A stretch of 34,517 nucleotides of DNA from an uncultured Clostridia bacterium (GCA_947626305.1 CANQRP010000007.1:1-34517); one strand, 5' to 3'; numbered from the stretch's first letter, positions 16,024 to 25,469 are shown. The notes: generated from the sequence alone by a model not told the origin. Translations and numbers: made by a program.

Positions 16024-18075
16024 TCATCTCGGGTATTTGTCTACCAGCCGGCGGAAAGAGTTTAAGCCGACCCCGCCGCCGTAGTCGTTCACGACGTTCG
16101 CGATCGAGCTCTTGTTCTGCGTGAATGCGCAGATCACGAGATGTTCCAACCCGATGCCGCTCCCCTCGGGCGCTTCGATCGCCGAAGAAAGCTCCACACC
16201 GCTGTAATTTACCAGATAGATCCCGATGCCGTAGGCGCGGTGGGCTTTTACCCCCTCCCCCACCTTGTAGCTCGCACAGCCGTTCTTTTCGCCGCTCATC
16301 CACTTTTCCTGCGAGGGCACGCGATAGGGCGTTTCGCTCTGATACATCACCGTCGTCCCCCGCTCGCCGAGCCACTCTGTTTGATACCCCTCGCAATGCT
16401 CCACCATGAGCGCGTAACAGGTGACGTCGTCCCCCGTGACGAGAAGACCCGTCTTTACGGGATTGCCGTAACTTGTTACCTGTTCGCCTCGCTCGTTTTC
16501 GTAGGTGACGTCTTCCCACTCGACGCCCGCGGAATGATCGGCGCGCCAGATCCAAAAATTGTCGCCCACGGTGCCGTCCGCATGAATGGCGAGCGCGACG
16601 TCCGTTTGGGTATGTACGTTTTTTACCCCGCCGATGCGAAGGAAGAGATCGCTCATCACAATGGGCTCTTCATGAGGGGTATGCACCCCCTCTTCCCCCA
16701 CAACGACCATGTTTTTGCTGTATGCGCCGGCGTCCACGAGAACGCCCGCAAGCCGCACGCCCTCCGTATCCGCAATGCGGAGCGCGCAATCTTTGTTCGT
16801 ATCGGAAATTTCGAGGGTGGCGTACCCCGAACCGAGCAGCACCGTTTCGGGAAGTTCCACGCAGAGCGGCGCGTCCAACCGATAGCGCCCGGCGGGGAAA
16901 AAGAGATGCTTCCCCTCCGCAAGCGCTTTGTTCAGCTCCGAAGCGGCGTCCCCGCCGTGGGCGATGCGGAATTCGTCCAACGAGTAGTACGTCCCCTCTT
17001 CGGCGCCGAGCCAGCTCAACCCGACGGCATTTTTCCGCACGGAGGGCACAAACACGCGGTAGCCCGCCGCGGGGTCGTAGACGAGATAGGGCTTTTCGGC
17101 GATCTTTCCGGTGGCGGGAAGCACGGTGGAGCGCATGCCGCTCTCCGTCCATTCGCCCGTGGGAATGCTGCCTTCGCAGCCCGAAAAAACATAATTATGG
17201 GAGGTGCAATGCTCCCAGCGGCTCCATTTGTCGTTGCGGGAGAACCATTGCTGCTGCGTTCCGGGAGAGACGGTGCCCGTCACTTCGCTGTCCGCAAGGA
17301 AGCCGCCCGAGGACCAGCCGTCCCGATAGGAGAGGGCAAGATCCCCCTCGATGCGCATCCGCCTGAGGCTCGTCGCCTGCGACACCGCCCAGACGACGCT
17401 GCTCTTTACGGTGAGGTTTTCGGCGCTCCGCCAGAAGGTGCATGTGGCGTTGTTGTTCGACAGGACGTCGGTGGGAACGGTCAGCGCGGAGACCTTCACT
17501 TCGTCGGGCGTGTTGCCCAGCCCCGACACGGAGGTGTAGTAGCCGATTTTGAGGTCGAGGTCGTATTCCCCCGGGAAGAGGAAGACGGAAAACCGCTCGG
17601 AGGAGAACTGCCCGCGGTCCGCCGTGCGGAGGCGGGAAAATTTTTCGTCGATGCAGGCTTGCACCTTTTGCATGTCGTCCGTGGGGGAGACGATGAGCGT
17701 TTCCTCCGAAAAGACGCTTACGCTGCCGAGCTCGGTCTCCTCCCCTCCCTCGACGGCAACGACGGTATATACGTCATAGAGATGTTCGGTCGTCTCATAG
17801 CGGCACGTTCGGAGCCCTTCCGCCACTTTTTCGCGCATGCCGAAAGTGCTCGCCGAGCGGTAGAGATCGTAACGGGCGCCCTCGCGTTCCGCCCAGCGGA
17901 TATACGCGACGCCCTGCGAGACATCCACCCGCATGCGCTCCACTTCCTCTCCGAAGGGAGGGGCGGGGAGCTTGCAGCCGGCGAGGCAGGATATAAGAAA
18001 TACCGAAAGGAGGAAAAGGCACGGAAAAAATGTTCCGACTTTTCTTCTTTTTCCTCCGTTTTTACAAAAAGACAT
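16024..18075 (-). CDS. GH55-like right-handed beta-helix lipoprotein (putative exo-beta-1,3-glucanase)
   Basis: Lipobox LISCLAGC. C-terminal half DLFLRIGGVKNVHTQTDVALAIHADGTVGDNFWIWRADHSAGVEWED...TGLLVTGDDVTCYALMVEHCEGYQTEWLGERGTTVMYQSETPYRVPSQEKWM resembles the GH55-like proteins of actinobacteria. Start at 18075 chosen because the promoter lies immediately upstream. Confidence 0.65.
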   Translation of the reverse strand: MSFCKNGGKRRKVGTFFPCLFLLSVFLISCLAGCKLPAPPFGEEVERMRVDVSQGVAYIRWAEREGARYDLYRSASTFGMREKVAEGLRTCRYETTEHLYDVYTVVAVEGGEETELGSVSVFSEETLIVSPTDDMQKVQACIDEKFSRLRTADRGQFSSERFSVFLFPGEYDLDLKIGYYTSVSGLGNTPDEVKVSALTVPTDVLSNNNATCTFWRSAENLTVKSSVVWAVSQATSLRRMRIEGDLALSYRDGWSSGGFLADSEVTGTVSPGTQQQWFSRNDKWSRWEHCTSHNYVFSGCEGSIPTGEWTESGMRSTVLPATGKIAEKPYLVYDPAAGYRVFVPSVRKNAVGLSWLGAEEGTYYSLDEFRIAHGGDAASELNKALAEGKHLFFPAGRYRLDAPLCVELPETVLLGSGYATLEISDTNKDCALRIADTEGVRLAGVLVDAGAYSKNMVVVGEEGVHTPHEEPIVMSDLFLRIGGVKNVHTQTDVALAIHADGTVGDNFWIWRADHSAGVEWEDVTYENERGEQVTSYGNPVKTGLLVTGDDVTCYALMVEHCEGYQTEWLGERGTTVMYQSETPYRVPSQEKWMSGEKNGCASYKVGEGVKAHRAYGIGIYLVNYSGVELSSAIEAPEGSGIGLEHLVICAFTQNKSSIANVVNDYGGGVGLNSFRRLVDKYPR

Positions 18076-18091
18076 AGCTCTCAATGATACT

Positions 18092-18120
18092 ATTATACAC
18101 TTTTTTCGAAAAAAACGCAA
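18092..18120 (-). promoter_or_regulatory. Sigma-A promoter for the GH55-like gene
   Basis: Minus strand TTGCGT-N17-TATAAT; the spacer contains TTTTTTCGAAAAAA. Confidence 0.75.
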
Positions 18121-18170
18121 AGGTTTTCGGCATAACCTGTAAAAAAACATACACAAACTACGAAGACGGA

Positions 18171-18200
18171 AAAAGAGACGGGGAAACCCCCGTCTCTTTT
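18171..18200 (-). terminator. Terminator of the second permuted GH3 gene
   Basis: AAAAGAGACGGGG/CCCCGTCTCTTTT stem, with a minus-strand T tract. Confidence 0.85.
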
Positions 18201-18210
18201 GTTCAGCGTC

Positions 18211-21200
18211 TTACGATTCCGCGGTCTCTTCCTTCTTCTCCTTCGGGAGGAACATGAAGAGCACGCAGGCTCCGATGCCGAGAATGAGCGCGACGTCGAC
18301 GATCGCCCAGAGCGCCGTGAACAGCGGCGACTTGACCGCCTCGGTAACGCTCGGTCCGAGCGTCACGTTGTACTTGTCCTCGATCTCGCCGCTTTCGACC
18401 TTGTCCTGATATTGCTTTGCGGACATGATCGTATCGAGATAGGTGTAGAGGAGCCCCTTGGCGGACTGCCGTGCGGCATACGCCTGACCTGCATCGGTAA
18501 AATTGATGTTTGCCGTCGAATTGTTGGGGTTGAGCCAGAGGTTGTTGCCCGCCTTCACGCCCTTGCCGTGCGTGTTCATGTAGCCCTGATCCCAGTCGGT
18601 GATGACCGAGCCGTGGAAGCCCCACTCCGTTCTGAGGATGTCGGTGAGGAGCGCGTGGTTGTAGCCGCACCATACCGCGCCGAGCTTGTTGAAGGCGCTC
18701 ATCATGGCGTTGGCGCCGCCCTCTTTGACGACGATCTCGAACGCTTTGAGGTAGTTTTCGCGGAGGCTCTGCTCGGTGAGCCATTCGTACCAGTCTCCCG
18801 CGTTCTGCCCGTTGTCACTGATGACGAAGTGCTTCACATAGCAGTAAAGTCCCTTCTCCTTGGCGCCGCGCACCGTCTCCGCCGCGAGCTTGCCCGAGAG
18901 GACGCCGTCCTCGCTGTAATACTCGTAGTTGCGGGAGTTGTACACCGAGCGGTGCAGATTGACGCCGGGGGCATACCAGCCCTGTACTTTGGTGGCGTTG
19001 CCGATCTGCCCCTGCGACTGACCGATGTTGTAGGTGAGACGCTGGCTCCACGAGCAGCCCGTCAAGGTTTCGGCGGGGAATACCGTCCATGCCGAGGGAT
19101 CATCGGGCGCGACGACGGAGTTGTTGAAGCCCGCGGGACCGTCCGTATCGAGGCAGTTCGTCTTGCCGACGCTTACCAGTTCGAAAGTCTGGAACCCGCC
19201 CATCCCGATGAGGTCTTTGATCTCGTTCTGCGTGAGCTGGTCGAGGAAGGCTTCCCACGTGGGGCTGTTCCAATTTTGCAGGTCCTCCATGAGCGCGTAG
19301 TTATATTGCAGGTCGGCGTCCTTGTTGGTGCCGTTCAGATCCTCTTTCTTCGCCTTTTCGCCGCCGTTCGTGACGAGATAGAGCCCGCCGTCTACGCCGT
19401 ATTGGATGGAGGAGACGTCCTCGCCGTTGTAGCCCGCATAGTCGAATCCCGCCGCGGAAGACGCCGCCGACGTGGGAGAGCTCCCTCTCTTCACCTGAGG
19501 GAAGTTGGCAAAGGCGTTCGCCCGCGAGAGGTAAACAACGCCGCCGTTCACGCCCGTGTTCCCGTCGATGGGCATCCCCGCGTAAGCGTTCGCGCCCGTG
19601 AAGCGGTTCTCCACCTTTTCGCCCGTTTCGGGGTCGTTTTCGAAGGTGATGCCGGCGCAATTGAGGGAGATGGCGTTCACCGCGCCGTTTGTCACGGGGA
19701 AGGACTCGTGGGCATTCGCCATGAGCTTGACGGTGTGCGTGCCCGCGTCGAGCTCGTAGCCCATAAACCCGTTGCCGTTCTTGTCGTAGTCGTCGTAAGA
19801 CGCCAGGTTATAGGCGGTGAAGGTGAGGGTGACGTCCTGCACGCTCTCCGTCTCCGATTCGGACTGCGGCTTCAAAACCGCCGTCTTATCGAAGGCGAGG
19901 AGGTTGACGCTCGCTTTTTCGATGCCGCCCTCGGTGTAGGGCGCGGTGTAGTAGAGCTGCACGACGTCGCGCCCGGGATAGTCCCCGGTGTTCTGCACGC
20001 GCACCGTGACTTCGTACTCTCTGCCGTCCACAAGGTCGGCGCCGTCTTTGAGTTCGACGAAAGTTTCTCCGTCGTGATATCCGAATTGCACGATCTCCTG
20101 CGTGAATTCGGTATAAGAAAGTCCATAGCCGAAAGGAAATTGCACGACATTCCCGTAAGAAGTGCCCTGCGCTTCGAAGTAGCCCGCTTCGTCGGCGGTC
20201 TCATACCATTTATAGCCGATATAGATGCCCTCCGCATAGGTGATGCTGGTGCCGTTCGGCGTCGCGTTGATGAAGGAGGGGTTGTGCTCCTGCCAGCTGT
20301 AAGCGTAGGTATCGGACAGTCTGCCCGAAGGGCTGATGGGTTCGTACTCGCGGGAGACTTCCTCGCCGCTGTCGTCCCGTTCGATGCGCAGCGCCTGTCC
20401 GTAGAGAAGTTCGGGAATGGCGCGCGCGCCCGACTGCCCGGGGATGCCGATGTACATGCACGCTTCGATGCAATCGTCGTACTCTTCGAGGAAGGAGAGC
20501 TCGATGGGGTTGGTGGTGTTGAGCAGCACGATGACTTTGAAGCCGTTTTCATCCAACTTGTCGAGCATGACCTTTTCCTGCGAGGTGAGTTCGAGGTAGG
20601 CGCCGTTTTTGAAGCTGCCGATGGAGACAAGTTCGTTGGAACCGCCGTTTTCCTTCCCCCAACGGGAGAGGACGACGATCGCCGTATCCGAAAAGCTCTT
20701 GGCGTTCTGCATGAGGTCGGCGGTGTAGAAGTCCTCCGACGGGTTCTTCACGACGGTATCGGAATTGCCCGCACGGTCGGCGTCCGTTCTGCTGTCGAAG
20801 TCCTTGAACTTTTGAGCGAGGTCGTAGTTATAGAGCCCCTCGCCGTATTCGTCGAACGCCTCGGTGAGGGTGATCTGGTAGGGGTTGGAGGCGTCGATGG
20901 GCGAGCCGCCGCTGCCGCCGCCGATCTGCAAAAAGCCGAGGTCGGTGGACGCCCAACCGAAGAGGTTGACCTTGGTCCCCTCTTTGAGAGGGAGGAAGTC
21001 GTCGTCGTTTTTGAGGAGCACCATGCTCTCCTCCGCGATCTCGCCGACGAGTTCATCGGCGGAGCCGAGCGCATTCTGTGCCTCCTGCGTATCGGTGGAG
21101 CCGCCGAAGCCGCCCGCAAAGTTGGCGTGGATGATGGGTGCAAACAGGTTCAACACGATGTTGCCCGCAATGAGCACCGCGATCAGAACGACCGCAACGA

Positions 21201-21252
21201 TCAAGAGGACGATCCGCTTGACGCCCTTGCTCCCCGCAAAGAAATTCGCCAT
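18211..21252 (-). CDS. Second GH3 enzyme with reversed domain order and TM segments at both ends
   Basis: N-terminal TM (IVLLIVAVVLIAVLIAGNIVLNLF), GH3 C-domain (EESMVLLKNDDDFLPLKEGTKVNLFGWASTDLGFLQIGGGSGG), FnIII-like, then barrel (GWYAPGVNLHRSVYNSRNYEYYSEDGVLSG..YVKHF..WGFHGSVITDWDQG), C-terminal TM (LFTALWAIVDVALILGIGACVLFMFLPKEKKEE). RBS AAGGAGAA. Confidence 0.9.
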   Translation of the reverse strand: MANFFAGSKGVKRIVLLIVAVVLIAVLIAGNIVLNLFAPIIHANFAGGFGGSTDTQEAQNALGSADELVGEIAEESMVLLKNDDDFLPLKEGTKVNLFGWASTDLGFLQIGGGSGGSPIDASNPYQITLTEAFDEYGEGLYNYDLAQKFKDFDSRTDADRAGNSDTVVKNPSEDFYTADLMQNAKSFSDTAIVVLSRWGKENGGSNELVSIGSFKNGAYLELTSQEKVMLDKLDENGFKVIVLLNTTNPIELSFLEEYDDCIEACMYIGIPGQSGARAIPELLYGQALRIERDDSGEEVSREYEPISPSGRLSDTYAYSWQEHNPSFINATPNGTSITYAEGIYIGYKWYETADEAGYFEAQGTSYGNVVQFPFGYGLSYTEFTQEIVQFGYHDGETFVELKDGADLVDGREYEVTVRVQNTGDYPGRDVVQLYYTAPYTEGGIEKASVNLLAFDKTAVLKPQSESETESVQDVTLTFTAYNLASYDDYDKNGNGFMGYELDAGTHTVKLMANAHESFPVTNGAVNAISLNCAGITFENDPETGEKVENRFTGANAYAGMPIDGNTGVNGGVVYLSRANAFANFPQVKRGSSPTSAASSAAGFDYAGYNGEDVSSIQYGVDGGLYLVTNGGEKAKKEDLNGTNKDADLQYNYALMEDLQNWNSPTWEAFLDQLTQNEIKDLIGMGGFQTFELVSVGKTNCLDTDGPAGFNNSVVAPDDPSAWTVFPAETLTGCSWSQRLTYNIGQSQGQIGNATKVQGWYAPGVNLHRSVYNSRNYEYYSEDGVLSGKLAAETVRGAKEKGLYCYVKHFVISDNGQNAGDWYEWLTEQSLRENYLKAFEIVVKEGGANAMMSAFNKLGAVWCGYNHALLTDILRTEWGFHGSVITDWDQGYMNTHGKGVKAGNNLWLNPNNSTANINFTDAGQAYAARQSAKGLLYTYLDTIMSAKQYQDKVESGEIEDKYNVTLGPSVTEAVKSPLFTALWAIVDVALILGIGACVLFMFLPKEKKEETAES

Positions 21253-21323
21253 AATAAGTTCTCCTTGCCCGTTGAATTTTTTCGGGACGCCTCATTCAGG
21301 GGCAGGCGAAGCGCCCGCAAGAG

Positions 21324-21347
21324 GGGGCGGCGGCAAGCCGCCGCCCC
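21324..21347 (-). other. Intergenic GC hairpin without U tract (candidate RNA-stability element)
   Basis: GGGGCGGCGGC-TT-GCCGCCGCCCC on the minus strand, between the 1308-aa lipoprotein gene and the GH3 gene. Confidence 0.7.
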
Positions 21348-21357
21348 GCACGGTTTG

Positions 21358-24300
21358 TTATTCCGAATAGGAGAAAGTTGCATGCGCAATGGCGTTGCCC
21401 TGCGCGTCGTACCAAACCACGGAATAGGTCTTGCCCGCACCGTAAGGCTCGGGGAGCTGGACCTGCAAAACGGTCCCGTCTACCAAGAAGCCCGTATTGC
21501 CGCCGTGAGGCTGCACCTCGGCGTCGTTGACTCTGCAATTTGCCGCCGTCTTGACGAGCGCGAAGTCCTCATCGGACATGGAGAGCTTGACGAAGGAATT
21601 GCCGTACCACTCGGTGTGCGTAACGGTGATCGCCTTGTCTCCCGCGGGCGTCTCGGGCTGCGTGCCGCCGGTGGTGTCCCCCGCGGTCCATTCGACTTCG
21701 GAGATCTTCAAGGTGATCGCTTGGGTCTGTTTGGGGAATTGGAAATCGATCGCGCTCGTGCCGTGGTTTGCGGCACCCGCCCCATTGAGGACAAAGGCAA
21801 CGGTAACGGTGTTATCGCCCGCGTTGAGGGTGAGTTCCTTTCCGTTGATGATCGCCTTGGTCTCAACGGAAGCATTGATCTTGCAGGCGAGGGTATAGGT
21901 CTGCCCCGCAACAAGCGCGCTGTTCTTGTAGAAGACCTGCACGGAATAATCGACTTCGCCGTCCTTGTAGGTCACGACAAAGGCATTGCCTTCGAATTTC
22001 GCTACGAATCCGGTAACGGGTGCGCCTTGGTTCCAAGTTGCGTCCGCAACGTACCAGTAGACCCACGTGTCGGGGTTGTTATCCGTGCCGACGGCGTCAT
22101 ACTGCCCTGTCATTTCGGCACCCTGTACCGATTTCTCGTAGTTGGGCGTGTACTTTGTGCCGGGTGTGGGAGGCTCGGGCTCTTCGCCGCCCTTGATCTC
22201 CTGCCACTTCACGTTCGAGACCTTGACGGTGGTCGCTTCGGTGACGGCGTCGAACTGAATGGAGAGCGAGGTTGCACCCGCAGCCTTGATCGCGGTGAGG
22301 TTATGTGTACCCGCGGTGAGCTGATAAATCTCGCCGTTGACCTTTACGTTGACAGCCTTATCCGTCTCGATCGTGACGGTGAGGAAGTACTGCTTCGCCG
22401 CGTCGAGGTTGGACGCCTTGTAGAAGAGCTGGGTGCAGTAGTCCACGCTGCCGCCGTTGTAGGTGATGGAGAACACGCCGTTCGCAAACGAGGGGTTGGT
22501 CACGGTGACGACGCTGCCGCAATCCCAGACTGTGTCCTCAACATACCAATAGTACCATTTATCGAAATTTTCTTTGATGTCCTGTTCGCCGCCCTTCACG
22601 AGTTCGGTCCCCGTGGGGGTAATCGCCTCGCCGAGGTCATAGTCGGCTGCATTGGGATGCACGGGCGCGGGAGCTTCCGCCTTCTCAAACTTGATATGTT
22701 CGAGGGTAAGCTCATAGTCCTTGCCCGCCTCGCAATTTATGCTCATCGCAAAGAGGGTAGCGCCCTGCCAGTCGCCCGTGTATTTGACGGTACGGGTCAC
22801 TTCGAGCTGCTGCGCTTCACCCGCTTTCATCGCAAAGGTCTTTCCGCAGAGGGAAATGCTGCCGTCGATATTCAGCGTCGCCGTGAGCGTTACCTTCACG
22901 CTCGTGCCGTTGGGGAAGTTCGACGCGTCGTTGTGGAAGAGCTGGAAGCCGTAACCCAGCGTTGCGCCCGATACGGAGAATTTCGCGGAAACGTCGATCG
23001 TCTCGTCCTCGTTGATCGAGTACTTCGCCTCGGAGACGGAGACGGTGCAGCCCCCTTCGCCGTTGGACGACCAGTACACCCAGTCGTCCTCGCAGGTACC
23101 CTCTTCGCCCGCACCGAGGTCGAGGTCGGCGGTGCCGTGTTCGACTTTGAATGCGCTCACGAGAATGTCGGAAGCATCGGAATCGAGATAATCGGTCCCG
23201 TCCCCCGCGGCAACGATTTTCAGATAGTACGTGCCGTTGGCAATGGAGTTGAGGTTGATCTTGCTGCTGCTCTCTTTTACGAGTTTGGTGTACTTCACGT
23301 TGCTCTCTGCGTCACAGAAGAGGACCTTATACCCGCTGACTTTGCCGGTGTTGCTTGCCGCGTCGGTGATCGTCACGGTGCCGTCTTCGGCGATCGTGAG
23401 CCCTGTGGGAGTTGCGAGTTTTTCCGCGGTCGCCGCATCAAACGAGAAGCCCTTCAACGTGAACGTGCCCTTCTCCACCGAGGAGACGGTGCTCTGATAG
23501 CCCTCGTCGGGTTCGCCCATCTGGATGCTGACCGTGGTGACGCCGACGTTTTGCTCGACGCGGTATTCGATGGCGTTGTCGCCGTTCTCGATCGTATAGA
23601 TCTTTCCGTTGATGTGGACCTTGCCTGCGCCCTCCATTCCGGAAGCCGCGAGCGTGAACTTGACGACATATCTGCCCGCAGCGAGGCGGGAGTTGACGAA
23701 GAAGAGCTGGTTGGAATGCCAGTTTCCGCCGTTCGTGATTTCAAAGGAGACTTCGCCGTAAGGAGTGTTCGAAGCGGAGCTTGCATACTTCACATTCGTC
23801 ATTCCGCCGAATTCGGAGCTGTAATACCAAAGTCCGGGGAGTGCCTTCGCCTGATTTTCGTCGCCTTCGATCACGTCGTACTCCGTCTTGCCGCCGTGGA
23901 CGACGTTGATCGTTGCCCCGCCTTCCGACCAAGGGGAGTCGGTATAGCGCGCGTCGGTGCCGACCGCCTGCGCCTTGACGGCATATTCGGCCTCTTCGTA
24001 CTTGGAGAGGTCGCCGAGGGAGTTTTCGCCCTTCTTCGCGTCGGGGATGACATACACCTGCCGATCGCCGACAAAGAGCCCGAGATTGTAGCCTGCAACG
24101 CCCTCGGTGTTGACGTCGTCCGCGATCGTCGCATTGTTGCCCGAAAGGGTGACGGTGGGAGCTTTCAACTGCTCTGCGGTGAATTCGTCCCAATGCACGT
24201 TCTCGATCCTGAAATCGATGGTGTCGCCCGCTTCGCCGAGGTTGCCGAGGAGCAGGAACACGCCCGTATAATAGATATTCTTCCAGTCGCCTTCCTCGTG

Positions 24301-25284
24301 GATCGCGCCGTCGTCGGCGTGCAGGAAGTAAGAGGTGATCGTCGTCTTCTTGCCCGCTTCGATGGTGAAGTCCATTCCGTTGAGGGTAATGGACCCTGCC
24401 ATGGAGGAGGTGACATCCATGCTGAGCGCGTACTGCTTGCCCGTTTCGAGCTTGCCGTCCTTGCCCGCGGAACGATAAACGACCTGAAGGTCTGCCCCCG
24501 CAAGGGTACCGTGCGCGTCAACGGTGAAGTTGAACGTCGCGATCCCCGCTTCGGAATCCGCGGAATCCTGATACTCCGAGATATTCATATCGATGTCGCC
24601 GCCGCCTTCCCAATTCTGGTTCGCCCAGCGTCCCCAGGTGTTTACGGGAACTTTGTTCTGTTCGTAATGCCCGATCTCATAATATCCCGCGGGGGCGTTG
24701 AGATAGGTGACGGTAAGAGGAAGGTCTCCCCGACCGGAGCCGCTCGTGGCGGTCACGGAGACGGGCGCGTCGGCGGGAGTCTGGAACTTCGCCGTGATCT
24801 TCGCGGTGTTTTCCGCCGTCTCCTCGACGGTGGCGTACTTGGGATCCGCGATCCCCCAACTCACCTTGGAACCGTTGGACGTTGTCGCCTTCACCGTGAC
24901 GGACTCGCCCCGTTCCAGCGTGAGCGCTTCGAGGCCCTTGCCGCTCTCGTCGGTGAAGGTGATCTTGACGACTTCCTTCGCCTTGACGGTGACGGTGCAG
25001 GCGAGGGACGAACTTTTGTAGCTCCCCTTTACGGTAGCCTCGCCCGCGCTCTTTGCGGTGACTTTGCCCTTGTCGACGGTGACGATCTTCGTATCGCTCG
25101 ATTCCCATTCGGCGTCCTTGGTGACGTCGGTCTCGCCGTCTTTGAGGGTGAGTTGTTTGGTGTCTCCGGCAGTGAGCGTGAGGCTCGTGTCGGAAATGGT
25201 GAGATTGCCGCCGCAGGCAACAAGCGCAAGCGCCAGTACCGCGGAGAACAGGCACACCAAAAGTGCACTCAGTTTCTTTTTCAT
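21358..25284 (-). CDS. Giant multimodular lipoprotein with Ig-like domains and about five carbohydrate-binding-module-like repeats; non-catalytic
   Basis: Lipobox LALALVACGG. Big_2-like domain (LTISDTSLTLTAGDTKQLTLKDGETDVTKDAEWESSDTKIVTVDKGKVTAKSAGEATV). Repeated pattern as in VDYCTQLFYKASNLDAAKQYFLTVTIETDKAVNVKVNGEIYQLTAGTHN and VDYSVQVFYKNSALVAGQTYTLACKINASVETKAIINGKELTLNAGDNT. RBS GGGAGG. Confidence 0.85.
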   Translation of the reverse strand: MKKKLSALLVCLFSAVLALALVACGGNLTISDTSLTLTAGDTKQLTLKDGETDVTKDAEWESSDTKIVTVDKGKVTAKSAGEATVKGSYKSSSLACTVTVKAKEVVKITFTDESGKGLEALTLERGESVTVKATTSNGSKVSWGIADPKYATVEETAENTAKITAKFQTPADAPVSVTATSGSGRGDLPLTVTYLNAPAGYYEIGHYEQNKVPVNTWGRWANQNWEGGGDIDMNISEYQDSADSEAGIATFNFTVDAHGTLAGADLQVVYRSAGKDGKLETGKQYALSMDVTSSMAGSITLNGMDFTIEAGKKTTITSYFLHADDGAIHEEGDWKNIYYTGVFLLLGNLGEAGDTIDFRIENVHWDEFTAEQLKAPTVTLSGNNATIADDVNTEGVAGYNLGLFVGDRQVYVIPDAKKGENSLGDLSKYEEAEYAVKAQAVGTDARYTDSPWSEGGATINVVHGGKTEYDVIEGDENQAKALPGLWYYSSEFGGMTNVKYASSASNTPYGEVSFEITNGGNWHSNQLFFVNSRLAAGRYVVKFTLAASGMEGAGKVHINGKIYTIENGDNAIEYRVEQNVGVTTVSIQMGEPDEGYQSTVSSVEKGTFTLKGFSFDAATAEKLATPTGLTIAEDGTVTITDAASNTGKVSGYKVLFCDAESNVKYTKLVKESSSKINLNSIANGTYYLKIVAAGDGTDYLDSDASDILVSAFKVEHGTADLDLGAGEEGTCEDDWVYWSSNGEGGCTVSVSEAKYSINEDETIDVSAKFSVSGATLGYGFQLFHNDASNFPNGTSVKVTLTATLNIDGSISLCGKTFAMKAGEAQQLEVTRTVKYTGDWQGATLFAMSINCEAGKDYELTLEHIKFEKAEAPAPVHPNAADYDLGEAITPTGTELVKGGEQDIKENFDKWYYWYVEDTVWDCGSVVTVTNPSFANGVFSITYNGGSVDYCTQLFYKASNLDAAKQYFLTVTIETDKAVNVKVNGEIYQLTAGTHNLTAIKAAGATSLSIQFDAVTEATTVKVSNVKWQEIKGGEEPEPPTPGTKYTPNYEKSVQGAEMTGQYDAVGTDNNPDTWVYWYVADATWNQGAPVTGFVAKFEGNAFVVTYKDGEVDYSVQVFYKNSALVAGQTYTLACKINASVETKAIINGKELTLNAGDNTVTVAFVLNGAGAANHGTSAIDFQFPKQTQAITLKISEVEWTAGDTTGGTQPETPAGDKAITVTHTEWYGNSFVKLSMSDEDFALVKTAANCRVNDAEVQPHGGNTGFLVDGTVLQVQLPEPYGAGKTYSVVWYDAQGNAIAHATFSYSE

Positions 25285-25388
25285 AATTTCCTCCCGAATT
25301 TTTTATTTTTTACACGGTTTCCCGTGCTTTTCACGTTCTGAATGAGGTGCCCCCTCCCCCGCTGACGCGAGGGCGGGCAAAAACAAGC

Positions 25389-25447
25389 TGTCCCTCGCGA
25401 AGCGGGGGAAAGTACCCGAGTGCAACGAGGGGGAAAGGGGGGTCTCC
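25389..25447 (+). repeat. GGGGGAAAG-type intergenic repeat module, related to 15728-15785
   Basis: GCTGTCCCTCGCGAAGCGGGGGAAAGTACCCGAGTGCAACGAGGGGGAAAGGGGGG versus GCTGTCCCCCGCTTTGCGGGGGAAAGTGGCGAACGCAGTGAGCCGAAAGGGGG. Confidence 0.7.
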
Positions 25448-25469
25448 ATTGTCGCCCCACGGGGCAGGC

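Noticed and set aside
18199-25341. 2380-aa plus-strand ORF
   Set aside because: It is antisense, in register with two recognised minus-strand genes (permuted GH3 and 1308-aa lipoprotein). It stays open because TTA, CTA and TCA codons are avoided in those GC-biased genes. The translation has no recognisable domain.
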